DNA of 20,431 bases from Baffinella frigidus (lineage: Eukaryota; Cryptophyceae; Cryptomonadales; Baffinellaceae): the NCBI GenBank assembly GCA_026770585.1, contig MU646909.1, positions 149,592 through 170,022 on the forward strand. Direction: 5' to 3'. Below, in pieces: positions 17,701-20,431 of this stretch (position 1 is its first letter; the number at the start of each line of letters is the position of its first letter). Below the pieces are notes generated by a model. The model saw only the letters and a list, made by a program, of their open reading frames with translations, had not been told where the DNA came from and did not search any database. The position numbers were made by a program, and so were the translations under genes.

Positions 17701-20220
17701 GAGTTTTGGGGTTTAGGGTTTAGGGTTCAGGGTTCAGGGTTTAGGGTTTAGGGTTTAGGATCAACCTGGGACCGGATCGTGGCCAACTGCCCACCCTTCG
17801 ACTCGCAGGAAGCTTTCGCCGCTGACTGCTTCAGCTTTGTCCGCACGAGCTCCATGGTCACCGACGAATCGCCAGCCCCCCCGGGACACACGCAGTCGAA
17901 CGGAGAAGAGCTCTTTTCAGGCGAAGCACTCCCTTTCGGGCACACCGTGCACGCATCGCCCCCCGTGCCGACACTGTAGGTATCAGCTGCACACGGCACG
18001 CAAAATCCGTCCGCCCCGAGCCCCTGTCCCGGGACGCACCCCAGACTCGCGCCCCCACTCCCACCCCCAAGCATGTTCTCAGAACCCCCGTATACTTTGA
18101 GGATGTTGGAGACTTGGGGCTGCCACGCCTCGTAGGCGAGCGTCCAATTCACGCACGCCCGCGGCAGCACGACGATGAGGCACGGGAAGGATGTGTTGGC
18201 GCACGCGGTTGTCAGGCTGCCCCGGCACTCCGACGCGATGTACGCAGAGTACGCCGCCACGAAATTGGACCGCGCCTTGGTGTTGTTCCACGACGAAAAC
18301 GGAACTTCTCCATCAGCCCCCCCCGCGCGACGCGCCCCTGATGAGGTCGTGCCGTTCTCCGTAAACGCCAAAGTCACGACGGAATCCAACTCCAGAGCCG
18401 CCTCAATCGGCTCAGCCTCGTAATGTCCCATAACAGTCTCTCCCTTGCAAGGGTCTGACACCAAGACCACCCCTCCGCCGGGCAAAACATCCACCCCGGA
18501 ATACCCCGGGAACGTGCTGGTCCCTGCCATGAAGTTGTCGACCGTGTCCAGCCCCCTGATGGTGCAGGTTTCTTTGACGAGCGAGAGCGAGGTGAGTTCT
18601 CCGTTGCGAAGCACTGCGACGTCGTTCTGCTCCCACCGTGTCGACCTGGGTGAGGGTTTAGGGTTTAGGGTTTAGGGTTTAGGGTTTAGGGTTTAGGGTT
18701 TAGGGTTTGGGGTTCAGGGTTCAGTGTTCAGGGTTCAGAAGAAGGGTTTAGGGATTTACGTCTGCGCGACAAGGACGGTGCCGTCCGAGCACGTCGCGAG
18801 GCCCGTTGCGTACCACGACTCATCGGTCCAGTCGAAGGTGTGCACAAGGGTCTCGGCGGTGAGGTCTGTGAGAAGCAGTTCACGCACGCCGTAAACGTCC
18901 GCCACCAGAACAGACACCCCCCCGGCCCCAAACGCGACGGCGCGCGGGTTCGAAAACTGCGCCCCCATCGCGATCCCGAACACCGGAGACTCCCACCGCT
19001 TGACAAGCGTCACCACAGTCCCATCCTGCACCCTGATCACCCGCACCCTGTTCGACCCGAAGTCCGCAACCGCGACCAGCAGCCCGTCCGGCGACACGGC
19101 GACGTCGTGCGGCTCCGAGAACATCGCCACCCTCGTCCCAGACCACGAGATCCACCCCAACGCCATGGAGCCATCACGAACTCCCTTGCGCCCGACGCCC
19201 AGCCGCACCTTCCCGGCGAGCGTCGTGACCACACCCTCGGGATACGACACCGCGCGGATCAGATGGTTCTCCGAGTCCGCCACGTAGACGGTGCGCCCGT
19301 CAGGAGCAAACGCGACTCCGCGCGGGCTCCAGAACCGCGCCGCCGTCCCTGCCCCATCGTCCGTCCCTGCCACCCGCTGCCCCGCGAGCACGCGCACGTC
19401 GCCCGTCGCGACCTCCATGACGAAGAGCTTGTTGCCCGCCGCGTCGCTCACGACGGCGCGCTTCCCGTCCGGCGCGAGCGCGGCGCCCCACGGCCGCACG
19501 GGCGTGTCTTCGTCGAGCTTCGTGAGCCACCACTTCCCTGCGTTGAGCGCGTCGTCCCGCAGGCACACCCCGAACCTGTGCTCCTCCACCAAGGTGGAGC
19601 TTCGCACCTGGTTTGGGGTTTGAGGTTTGGGGTTTGGGGTGTGGGGTTTAGGTTGAGGGTTTAGGGTTTGGGGTTCGGGGTTTGGGGTTTGTGTTCAGGG
19701 TTCAGGGTTTAGGGTTCAGGGTTTAGGGTTTAGTGTTCAGGGTTCAGGGTTTAGGGTTTATGGTTTAGGGTTTGGTGTTTAGGATTGTGTGTTGAGAGTT
19801 CAGCGGTTTAGGGTTTAGGCTTCAGGCGTCACACCCCGATGAGGGGGAGGCCAGCATAGATGATGCCCCCGCTCCCCGCATCCGTGGCCTGCGGCTCGCC
19901 CGTGCCCCACGGCAGGTAGTTCAGGTCCGTGCCGTCACCCCACGCCCACGCGCCTGGATTGGGGTTTGGGGTTTGGGGTGTGGGGTTTAGGGTTTGGGGG
20001 TTGGAGTTTGGGATTTGGAGTTTGGGGTTTAAGGTGCAGGGTTGGGGGTTGGGGGTTGGGGGTTTGGGGTTTGGGGTTTGGGGTTTGGGGTTTAAGGTTT
20101 AGGGTTGAGAGTTTGGGGTTAAGGGTTGAGAGTTTCGGGTTTACCACGCCCCGAGGCGAACGACCGCTGCAGTCCAACCCAGCACTCCGCAGCGGGGCAT
20201 ATCGCCCCAACGTGCAACGA
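51..20220 (-). CDS. Giant modular CTLD/NHL/EphR-like/PA14 extracellular protein gene, internal part (34 exons, both ends off window)
   Basis: I joined 34 GC-rich exons by GT donors and AG acceptors. Every junction preserves one open frame (about 4,397 codons), and several junctions rebuild conserved motifs. Transcript order (minus strand): CTLD, NHL beta-propeller, EphR-like repeat, CTLD, EphR-like array, two PA14 domains, EphR, acidic Trp/Asp linker; then a second module of two CTLDs, NHL propeller, EphR repeats, Cys-rich insert, EphR array, PA14 pair, EphR, two PA14s, EphR, acidic linker. By family knowledge, CTLD and PA14 bind carbohydrates or proteins outside the cell, EphR-like repeats are disulphide-rich spacers, and NHL propellers bind ligands. 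A surface or secreted adhesin or receptor is therefore inferred, but no signal peptide or membrane segment lies in the window. The two modules are paralogous, so the gene grew by internal duplication. A break into two genes near 12603-12924 is possible but not needed. The exact function is unknown. Confidence 0.82.
170..237 (-). CDS. Exon 33: acidic linker
   Basis: Encodes DWDWSPKEQIAEDEEQCRDL and then GMG, acidic and paralogous in place to exon 10. The acceptor is AAACCAG|GACTGG and the donor GGG|GTACAACC. Confidence 0.75.
427..470 (-). CDS. Exon 32: Trp/Asp linker
   Basis: Encodes GGDIDCWNWNDGSERW. Together with the next exon (DWDWSPKEQ) it resembles the WRW-DWDFDQKEH inter-module linker at 12603-12930. 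This suggests the end of module 2 and the start of a further module. The acceptor is ACCCAG|GCGACA and the donor GCTGG|GTTATAAC. Confidence 0.75.
723..782 (-). CDS. Exon 31: EphR-like repeat end
   Basis: Encodes NCTCKPGTLPNSAGECQLCG. Joined to the previous exon it gives GSQAQGNCTCKPG, the CxCxxG end of an EphR-like repeat. The acceptor is TGGCAG|GCAACT and the donor TGCG|GTTAACCC. Confidence 0.85.
783..1027 (-). repeat. Intron with GGTGTTT-type heptamers plus a unique patch
   Basis: A T/G-rich heptamer derivative (GGTGTTTGG..) occupies 793-950. About 70 bp of non-repetitive sequence (950-1020) lies just inside the donor. I do not recognise the unique patch; it is not part of the reading frame. 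Confidence 0.7.
1028..1170 (-). CDS. Exon 30: EphR-like repeat
   Basis: Encodes TFKDLDTTTPCILCDFNTYS, then GAVAAEEEETCRGCPAFQIA and PLGSQAQ. This continues CPAG into a standard EphR-like repeat (CPAGTFK...C..C...TYSG...C..CP). The acceptor is CACAG|AACCTT and the donor CAAG|GTGGAC. Confidence 0.88.
1404..1511 (-). CDS. Exon 29: PA14-like end and EphR-like start
   Basis: Encodes YYRFATYSRGAAVSSTSLTD, then GLSITKANLCFACPAG, aligned to GLTVGATSV...LCFACPPG in module 1. The donor GCTGG|GTGCGTGC falls inside CPAG|T. The acceptor is CTGCAG|GTACTACC. Confidence 0.88.
1724..1757 (-). CDS. Exon 28: 34-nt micro-exon
   Basis: Encodes DIFLSELALLDE (first and last codons split), matching HISELAQVVD in module 1. 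The donor ACGA|GTACTACC and the following exon start GTACTACC form an exact 8 bp direct repeat around the intron 1512-1723. Confidence 0.82.
1916..1961 (-). CDS. Exon 27: PA14-like start (VRLTSGF)
   Basis: Encodes VRLTSGFVTSLVRTP, matching VRLVSGMPASFVRGT of module 1. The acceptor is AAACCAG|GTCCGC. The donor CCTG|GTTTGAAC leaves one base of an Asp codon. Confidence 0.85.
2088..2126 (-). CDS. Exon 26: 39-nt linker exon
   Basis: Encodes EDALKGKTAAPGK in phase 0 on both sides. It occupies the place of NNSASATNSSRE in module 1. The acceptor is AAACCAG|GAGGAT and the donor GCAAG|GTGCACTT. Confidence 0.78.
2269..2355 (-). CDS. Exon 25: PA14 end
   Basis: Encodes VTYAGNDTSGQDVLVRGSHI and then VPWDATRGE, matching VLYRGADTEDLDEFVKGMHI in module 1. 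The acceptor is GAGCAG|GTGACC and the donor GGAG|GTACACTC. A frameshifted duplicate of its start lies at 2425-2471. Confidence 0.9.
2356..2642 (-). repeat. Intron holding a pseudo-exon and an AT-rich island
   Basis: The intron between exons 24 and 25 has GGGATTC heptamers at both sides, a frameshifted PA14 exon copy (2425-2471) and an AT-rich non-heptamer block (about 2476-2590). The near-repeat GCAGGTCAC / GCAGGTGAC spans its two splice sites. Confidence 0.75.
2425..2471 (-). pseudogene. Frameshifted duplicate of PA14 exon 25
   Basis: Minus-strand GTCACCCACGGGAACGACAC aligns with GTGACCTACGCCGGGAACGAC of exon 25, after an AG acceptor. A nine-G run puts the copy out of frame, so it meets TGA. 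One base fewer in the run would restore a GNDTAG...NLMV alignment to the parent frame. I infer a decayed exon copy, though a sequencing error in the homopolymer is possible. Confidence 0.65.
2643..2699 (-). CDS. Exon 24: PA14 GWHTLRADYFD segment
   Basis: Nineteen codons, GWHTLRADYFDNIGGDTMQ, matching GFHSLRADYFDFIGGDTMQ in module 1. The acceptor is AACCAG|GGATGG and the donor GCAG|GTCACAAC. Confidence 0.92.
2890..2952 (-). CDS. Exon 23: PA14 VVDNSG segment
   Basis: Encodes VVDNSGLHGVRTRSASVQLQ and Ser, matching VVDNSGRHGAQTRSGKVELEA of module 1. The acceptor is TCCAAG|GTGGTG and the donor TCG|GTGAACAC. The intron before it is bounded by the 7 bp repeat CCAAGGT. Confidence 0.9.
3081..3331 (-). 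CDS. Exon 22: second PA14 core
   Basis: Encodes the PA14 core: GVFPVIDFRSEAAF, GYERSSMVGVWEGVFEIRTG, GEYSFSTRSDDGSHLWVDGA, ending in Lys at CCAAG|GTACCC. It is strongly similar at DNA level to 13561-13830. The module 1 copy continues without an intron through the same CCAAGGT. Confidence 0.92.
3447..3488 (+). repeat. GGTGGGT heptamer array (6 copies)
   Basis: Six perfect tandem copies of GGTGGGT inside the intron 3332-3521. The period is 7, as in the telomere-like repeats, but the sequence is private to this intron. Confidence 0.9.
3522..3597 (-). CDS. Exon 21: second PA14, first strand
   Basis: Encodes DGFKASFIYNPDMDGNSMQY and then AEEYW, homologous to AGFRASFIHDATMDGNAIQY in module 1. The acceptor is taken as GCGCAG|GACGGC because that keeps phase. 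A duplicate at 3738-3812 has the same acceptor context but a length that would shift the frame. Confidence 0.78.
3738..3812 (-). pseudogene. Duplicate of PA14 exon 21
   Basis: Encodes DGFKTSFIHDPKTDGESMQY and then SEKYG, clearly a copy of exon 21, behind a similar acceptor (GCACAG|GACGGC). With the only visible donor (GGC|GTTTCATC) it is 75 nt instead of 76, so using it in place of exon 21 would break the frame. A decayed or non-productive alternative exon is inferred. Confidence 0.65.
3952..3977 (-). pseudogene. Fragment of exon 20 copy
   Basis: Minus-strand TCGTTCTCATGGTCGTCTGT encodes SFSWSSV, matching TYSWSSL at the end of exon 20, and is followed by a possible GT donor. No AG acceptor is visible upstream, so it is probably not spliced in. 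Confidence 0.5.
4001..4147 (+). repeat. GGGTTCA heptamer arrays (8 + 8 copies)
   Basis: Two runs of eight perfect GGGTTCA units (4001-4056, 4092-4147) separated by GGGGTCA variants. This is a one-base variant of the telomere-like GGGTTTA, amplified locally. Confidence 0.9.
4219..4279 (-). CDS. Exon 20: inter-PA14 segment
   Basis: Encodes YYIQPSVKVVPRTYSWSSLA, starting with one base that completes Arg. No module 1 homologue is obvious, since this linker is divergent. A broken partial copy (SFSWSSVA) lies at about 3952-3977. Confidence 0.72.
4576..4640 (-). CDS. Exon 19: inter-PA14 segment
   Basis: Encodes VEAVAGVLFNGTNATNLTG and then ASR, with two potential N-glycosylation sites. The acceptor CCAAG|GTTGAG carries the same 8 bp (CCAAGGTT) that spans the upstream donor, an exact direct repeat flanking the intron 4641-4964. 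Confidence 0.8.
4641..4964 (-). repeat. Telomere-heptamer intron with exact 8 bp flanking repeat
   Basis: A 324-bp intron of GGGTTTA/GGGTGTA heptamers. CCAAGGTT occurs at the donor (GCCAAG|GTTCAC) and again at the acceptor (TCCAAG|GTTGAG), an exact 8 bp direct repeat spanning both splice sites. No other feature is seen. Confidence 0.8.
4965..5038 (-). CDS. Exon 18: PA14 end
   Basis: Encodes PDTGGKVELVQGAHLSLDVE and then PIAK. With the preceding YSG it gives YSGPDTGG, the usual PA14 end motif. It is the most complete of three tandem copies and the only one with a donor (CCAAG|GTTCACC). Copies at 5084-5132 and 5164-5214 are truncated. Confidence 0.82.
5084..5132 (-). pseudogene. Truncated copy of exon 18 (copy 2)
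   Basis: Encodes PETGDTVELVHGAYLSL behind an acceptor CCAG|ACCCCG in the correct phase. The sequence runs into heptamer repeats with no donor matching exon 18. It is more diverged than copy 3. Confidence 0.65.
5164..5214 (-). pseudogene. Truncated copy of exon 18 (copy 3)
   Basis: Nearly identical to the matching part of exon 18 (one difference in about 54 bp by eye) and preceded by ACAG|GCCCCG. It is cut at the same point as copy 2 (GCGACAAGT on the + strand), indicating tandem duplication of a unit made of intron end plus exon start. Confidence 0.7.
5347..5416 (+). repeat. GGTTTAT heptamer array (10 copies)
   Basis: Ten perfect tandem copies of GGTTTAT (70 bp). The telomere period is kept but with an altered unit. 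Confidence 0.92.
5481..5550 (-). CDS. Exon 17: PA14 GFHSLRGDWFE segment
   Basis: Encodes GFHSLRGDWFELSEGE and TFVIQYSG. Module 1 has an intron inside the equivalent stretch (GFHT|VRADWFE), so intron positions differ reciprocally between the two copies. The acceptor is GGCAG|GGCTTC and the donor TCCG|GTAAACCC. Confidence 0.88.
5721..5767 (-). CDS. Exon 16: 47-nt PA14 micro-exon
   Basis: Encodes PNTPRSVSATIYLSQ (after two bases completing Gly), the PA14 strand before the G(F/V)HxLR motif; module 1 has PFSPGTVNGTLHLSA. The acceptor is AATCAG|GCCCC and the donor CGCAG|GTAAACCC. Confidence 0.82.
5982..6026 (-). CDS. Exon 15: 45-nt PA14 micro-exon
   Basis: Encodes SRLWIQGMLLVKNG, matching SRLWVDGVLVVRNG of module 1, where no introns interrupt it. 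The acceptor is TTAG|GATCGC and the donor GGCG|GTCCGAAC. Both flanking Gly codons are rebuilt by splicing. Confidence 0.85.
6183..6231 (-). pseudogene. Decayed copy of exon 14 with stop
   Basis: The minus strand reads TIETAGD, stop, TFYTS, matching TIKTAGDYTFYTS of exon 14; the Tyr codon has become TAA. It is still followed by a donor-like GACG|GTAACACC. Confidence 0.7.
6345..6380 (-). pseudogene. Partial copy of exon 14
   Basis: The minus strand reads GDYTFYTSSMDG, followed by GT. No acceptor is visible immediately upstream. It corresponds to the last 12 codons of exon 14. Confidence 0.65.
6465..6540 (-). CDS. Exon 14: PA14 first strands
   Basis: Encodes VVGHVAGLITIKTAGDYTFY and then TSSLDG, homologous to the start of the 14198-14377 exon. 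The acceptor CAACAG|GTTGTGGG is the same as in the module 1 copy. Two decayed copies of this exon lie just downstream in the following intron (6183-6231, 6345-6380). Confidence 0.88.
6541..6774 (-). repeat. Two short introns around exon 13
   Basis: Introns 6541-6621 and 6659-6774 consist of GGGTTCA/GGGTTTA-type heptamers. The first is shared with module 1 (14378-14458) and has AGGTAGTG / AGGTTGTG at its ends. The second is absent from module 1. Confidence 0.78.
6622..6658 (-). CDS. Exon 13: 37-nt PA14 lead-in
   Basis: Encodes YGVSSGTGFSGK, after one base that completes Gly. It aligns with YGVAEGAGFVGK, which in module 1 is part of the uninterrupted exon at 14459-17029. The acceptor is AATCAG|GTACGG and the donor AAG|GTAGTGCC. 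Confidence 0.88.
6775..12173 (-). CDS. Exon 12: 1,800-codon exon with two CTLDs, NHL propeller, EphR array, Cys-rich insert and PA14 pair (module 2)
   Basis: The longest exon, entirely open. Approximate layout (+ coordinates, read downward): CTLD 12173-11870 (GGGDLASLH, CYIGLE, WGWTD), CTLD 11870-11525 (CYVGLQR, WMWVDG, NYLPWD), NHL propeller 11480-10735 (PDGxxxxVxD blades), post-propeller region 10730-10200, EphR-like repeats 10200-9965, Cys-rich insert of unknown family 9960-9465, EphR array 9465-8455, two PA14 domains 8455-7530, a short PA14-like start, and a final EphR array 7385-6775. The acceptor is AAACCAG|GTGCGC and the donor GCCGG|GTATGG, within GYG. The module 1 copy of that last site (about 14504) has no intron. 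Confidence 0.92.
12390..12452 (-). CDS. Exon 11: linker end and CTLD start
   Basis: Twenty-one codons, EEAVAFAPGELFPVEAGTWWQ, in phase with VRARC of the next exon. The result LFPVEAGTWWQVRARC closely matches LFVVKAGTWDEVRARC, the start of the second CTLD inside exon 12. That match supports both splice sites. Confidence 0.85.
12603..12690 (-). CDS. Exon 10: acidic Trp/Asp linker between modules
   Basis: After completing a Trp codon it encodes DWDFDQKEHDFDLREEE and then LDLSRNATFEEE, a highly acidic, low-Cys linker. The end of module 2 has a counterpart (DWDWSPKEQIAEDEEQ at 170-237). The donor GAG|GTTCAAAC and the next acceptor share the direct repeat AGGAGGAGG. Confidence 0.72.
12924..14044 (-). 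CDS. Exon 9: PA14 C-terminus, complete second PA14, PA14-like start, EphR-like repeat, linker start
   Basis: Opens with VRADWFEVQEG and EYNGPDTSG, closing the PA14 of the previous exon. A full PA14 follows (LHAGFRASFIHD, GVWEGVFEIQRGGEYTFSTR, SDDGSHLWVDGAKVVDNSG, FHSLRADYFD, VLYRGADTED). After it come a short PA14-like start (VRLVSGMPASFVRG), an EphR-like repeat (CFACPPGTYKGG...C) and the Trp-rich end MITWRW. Module 2 spreads the equivalent coding over about 17 exons (51-5550). The donor is CGCTG|GTACTTCC. Confidence 0.9.
14045..14197 (-). repeat. Intron with eight perfect telomere-type TTTAGGG repeats
   Basis: Contains an uninterrupted run of eight TAGGGTT units (14121-14176), identical to the TTTAGGG telomere heptamer. 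The module 2 paralogue (GFHSLRGDWFE) has no intron at this point. Confidence 0.88.
14198..14377 (-). CDS. Exon 8: PA14 domain, N-terminal 60 residues
   Basis: Sixty codons, in phase at both ends. They carry PA14 landmarks: G(H)VSGLVKIERAGEY, TTSLDGSRLWVDGVLVVRNGG and LHLSAGFHT. The paralogous segment in module 2 is split over four exons (6465-6540, 5982-6026, 5721-5767, 5481-5550), whereas here the only break is at the end (FHT|VRADWF), where module 2 has none. Confidence 0.9.
14378..14458 (-). repeat. 81-bp intron with exact 8 bp flanking repeat
   Basis: AGGTTGTG spans the donor (GGGAAG|GTTGTGCC) and recurs at the acceptor (AACAG|GTTGTGGG). The orthologous-position intron in module 2 (6541-6621) has the same repeat with one change. 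It was therefore present before the modules duplicated, or was copied between them. Confidence 0.82.
14459..17029 (-). CDS. Exon 7: long Cys-rich EphR-like (GCC2/GCC3) array, module 1
   Basis: This 857-codon exon has no intron. It is a tandem array of roughly 50-residue Cys-rich repeats with CxxCxAGTYxxxxGxxxCxxC and SxxGSxxxxxCxCxxGYxGxxGGxC motifs, as in ephrin-receptor-like/GCC2_GCC3 repeats. The middle (about 15650-16450) holds six units of a variant with a WCxGG-type signature (SWCAGG, EWCAGG, TYCKSG, FVCSGG, GWCSGG, TWCSEG); module 2 has one. It ends ...GYGVAEGAGFVGK, the lead-in to a PA14 domain. The starting acceptor is CCCAG|GTGCCG and the donor AAG|GTTGTGCC. Confidence 0.9.
17030..17245 (-). 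repeat. Heptamer intron between exons 6 and 7
   Basis: GGGTTTG units followed by GGTATAT/GGTTTAT-type and GGGTTTA units, 216 bp. Nothing else is seen. Confidence 0.8.
17246..17460 (-). CDS. Exon 6: CTLD with WIGLND, WPDGS, EDCV and terminal Cys
   Basis: A textbook long-form CTLD C-terminal part: WIGLNDEATEG, YVWPDGS, NFSNWGSGQP, AEDCVRL, then C..P..FICE. It starts with two bases completing a Gly codon and ends in phase 0 at GAG|GTGTTGAA. The calcium-site triplet is not the standard EPN or QPD, so sugar specificity cannot be predicted. Confidence 0.9.
17461..17765 (-). repeat. Two heptamer introns (17461-17546, 17581-17765) flanking micro-exon 5
   Basis: Telomere-like GGGTTTA and GGGTTCA units on the + strand. 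The donor and acceptor of the larger intron share CCAGG and, after two differing bases, GATC. Confidence 0.78.
17547..17580 (-). CDS. Exon 5: 34-nt CTLD micro-exon
   Basis: Encodes EDQDRVDALMDG, with the last Gly split by the intron. It joins LATIRSQ upstream to ISDETWIGLND downstream, rebuilding the classic CTLD order SxEDxxxV...WIGLND. The acceptor is AAACCAG|GAGG and the donor GACG|GTACACCC. The motif that spans three exons is strong proof of the splice model. Confidence 0.85.
17766..18645 (-). CDS. Exon 4: post-propeller region, one EphR-like repeat, start of second CTLD
   Basis: First about 190 residues: a conserved post-propeller region with FPGYSGVDVLPGGG, FVAAYSAYI and a CVNW...W...NILKVYG tail, all found again at 10200-10730. 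A Cys-rich EphR-like repeat (CVPCAADTYS...CTVCPKGSASPEKSSSPFDCVC) follows. The exon ends with a CTLD start (ASCESKGGQLATIRSQ) cut at the donor CAG|GTTGATCC. Module 2 has no CTLD at the equivalent point; it carries a different Cys-rich insert there. Confidence 0.87.
18646..18759 (-). repeat. Intron with eight perfect telomere-type repeats
   Basis: Eight uninterrupted AGGGTTT copies at 18653-18708, then degenerate GGGTTCA units. It splits VAQT|STRW between the propeller and the post-propeller region; the module 2 copy is uninterrupted there. Confidence 0.88.
18760..19607 (-). CDS. Exon 3: CTLD C-terminus and NHL-type beta-propeller, module 1
   Basis: Begins with the last CTLD strand (HRFGVCLRDD). 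A propeller of NHL-like blades follows, with repeated (V/A)xxPDGxxxxVxD motifs: APDGKRAVVSD, FAPDGRTVYVAD, VSPDGLLVAVAD and GAGGVSVLVAD. It is closely similar at both DNA and protein level to 10735-11480 in module 2. The exon ends VAQ plus two bases at the donor AC|GTAAATCC; the first base of the next exon completes a Thr codon, matching VAQT in the paralogue. Confidence 0.88.
19608..20144 (-). repeat. Two heptamer introns (19608-19834, 19954-20144) flanking exon 2
   Basis: GGGTTTA, GGGTTTG and GGGTTCA units. Module 2 has no intron at the equivalent CTLD positions. Confidence 0.78.
19835..19953 (-). CDS. Exon 2: CTLD central part
   Basis: Translates to a CTLD core with WAWGDGTDLNYLPWGTGEP, the WxWxDG...YxxW...EP signature typical of this fold. 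It matches the CTLD at 11600-11700 (WMWVDG...NYLPWDRAEPG). The acceptor AG|GC joins the previous exon to make Gly. The donor is ATCGGG|GTGTGA, in phase 0. Confidence 0.8.
20145..20220 (-). CDS. Exon 1 in window: CTLD, N-terminal half
   Basis: Reads SLHVGAICPAAECWVGLQRS and then ASGR, matching the SLH...C...CYVGLQR core of the CTLDs at 11520-12173. The acceptor is AG before 20220 (+ strand CTGGTGTCGG) and the donor is GTAAACCC below 20145. It starts in phase 0 and ends with one base of a Gly codon completed by the next exon. The upstream exon lies outside the window or in the unassigned patch at 20393-20431. Confidence 0.75.
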
Positions 20221-20431
20221 CTGGTGTCGGGTTTAGGGTTTAGGGTTTGGAGATTAGAGATTAGGGATTAGGGTTCAGGGTTTAGGGTTTCGGGCGAAGG
20301 GAGGGTTTTGGGCGGGTTTCGGGCGGGTTTCGGGCGGGTTTCGGGCGGGTTTCGGGAGGGTTTCGGGAGGGTTTCGGGAGGGTTGAGGGTTGAGGGTCTA
20401 GCCTGCTGCGGCTGGTGGAATGACACGAGGT
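20221..20431. repeat. Terminal intron sequence with 11-bp minisatellite and an unassigned GC-rich end
   Basis: Heptamers, then six tandem copies of an 11-bp unit (GGGCGGGTTTC, later GGGAGGGTTTC) at 20310-20382. The last about 35 bases (20397-20431) are non-repetitive and could be the edge of an upstream exon, but I see no fitting GT donor, so I make no exon call. Confidence 0.7.

Noticed and set aside
1-20431. A true telomere end or subtelomeric array
   Set aside because: The repeats are degenerate, split into blocks of about 70-600 bp with coding exons in between, and block borders coincide with phase-consistent GT-AG splice sites.
20393-20431. Edge of an upstream exon
   Set aside because: Non-repetitive, but lacks a GT donor compatible with exon 1 and has no recognisable CTLD start. 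Left unassigned.

Overview
The window reads as the interior of one very large, intron-rich protein-coding gene on the minus strand of a GC-rich eukaryotic nuclear genome, most likely a unicellular alga or other protist. GC-rich exons carry the reading frame. Between them lie introns made almost entirely of degenerate telomere-like heptamers (GGGTTTA and variants on the + strand, so CCCTAAA in the pre-mRNA). TTTAGGG telomere repeats are known from plants, many green algae and some other algal groups, so the lineage cannot be fixed from this window. No start codon, stop codon, promoter, RNA gene or second gene is supported.

I could place 34 exons (20220 down to 51). All 33 internal junctions are GT-AG and all keep one frame, giving about 13,190 coding nt (about 4,397 codons) without a stop. 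The predicted product is a secreted or surface-type mosaic of C-type-lectin-like domains (CTLD), an NHL-type beta-propeller, Cys-rich GCC2/GCC3 (ephrin-receptor-like, 'EphR-like') repeats, PA14-type lectin domains and acidic Trp/Asp linkers.

The protein is an internal tandem repeat. Module 1 (about 20220-12603) runs CTLD, NHL propeller, EphR, CTLD, long EphR array, PA14, PA14, EphR, acidic linker. Module 2 (about 12452-51) runs CTLD, CTLD, NHL propeller, EphR, an unrecognised Cys-rich insert, EphR array, an extra PA14 pair, EphR, PA14, PA14, EphR, acidic linker. That last linker resembles the one joining modules 1 and 2, so a third module may lie beyond base 1.

The striking feature is the introns. 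In module 2 the stretch 51-6774 is cut into 22 short exons, whereas the homologous part of module 1 (12924-14377) has only one intron. Several introns are flanked by 7-9 bp direct repeats that straddle the splice sites (CCAAGGTT, GTACTACC, AGGTTGTG, CAGGTGC, CCAAGGT), and intronless paralogous sites exist in the same gene. This looks like recent intron gain by insertion of telomere-repeat DNA with target-site duplication, i.e. introner-like elements built of telomeric repeats. Several introns also hold decayed extra copies of neighbouring exons and two AT-rich patches.
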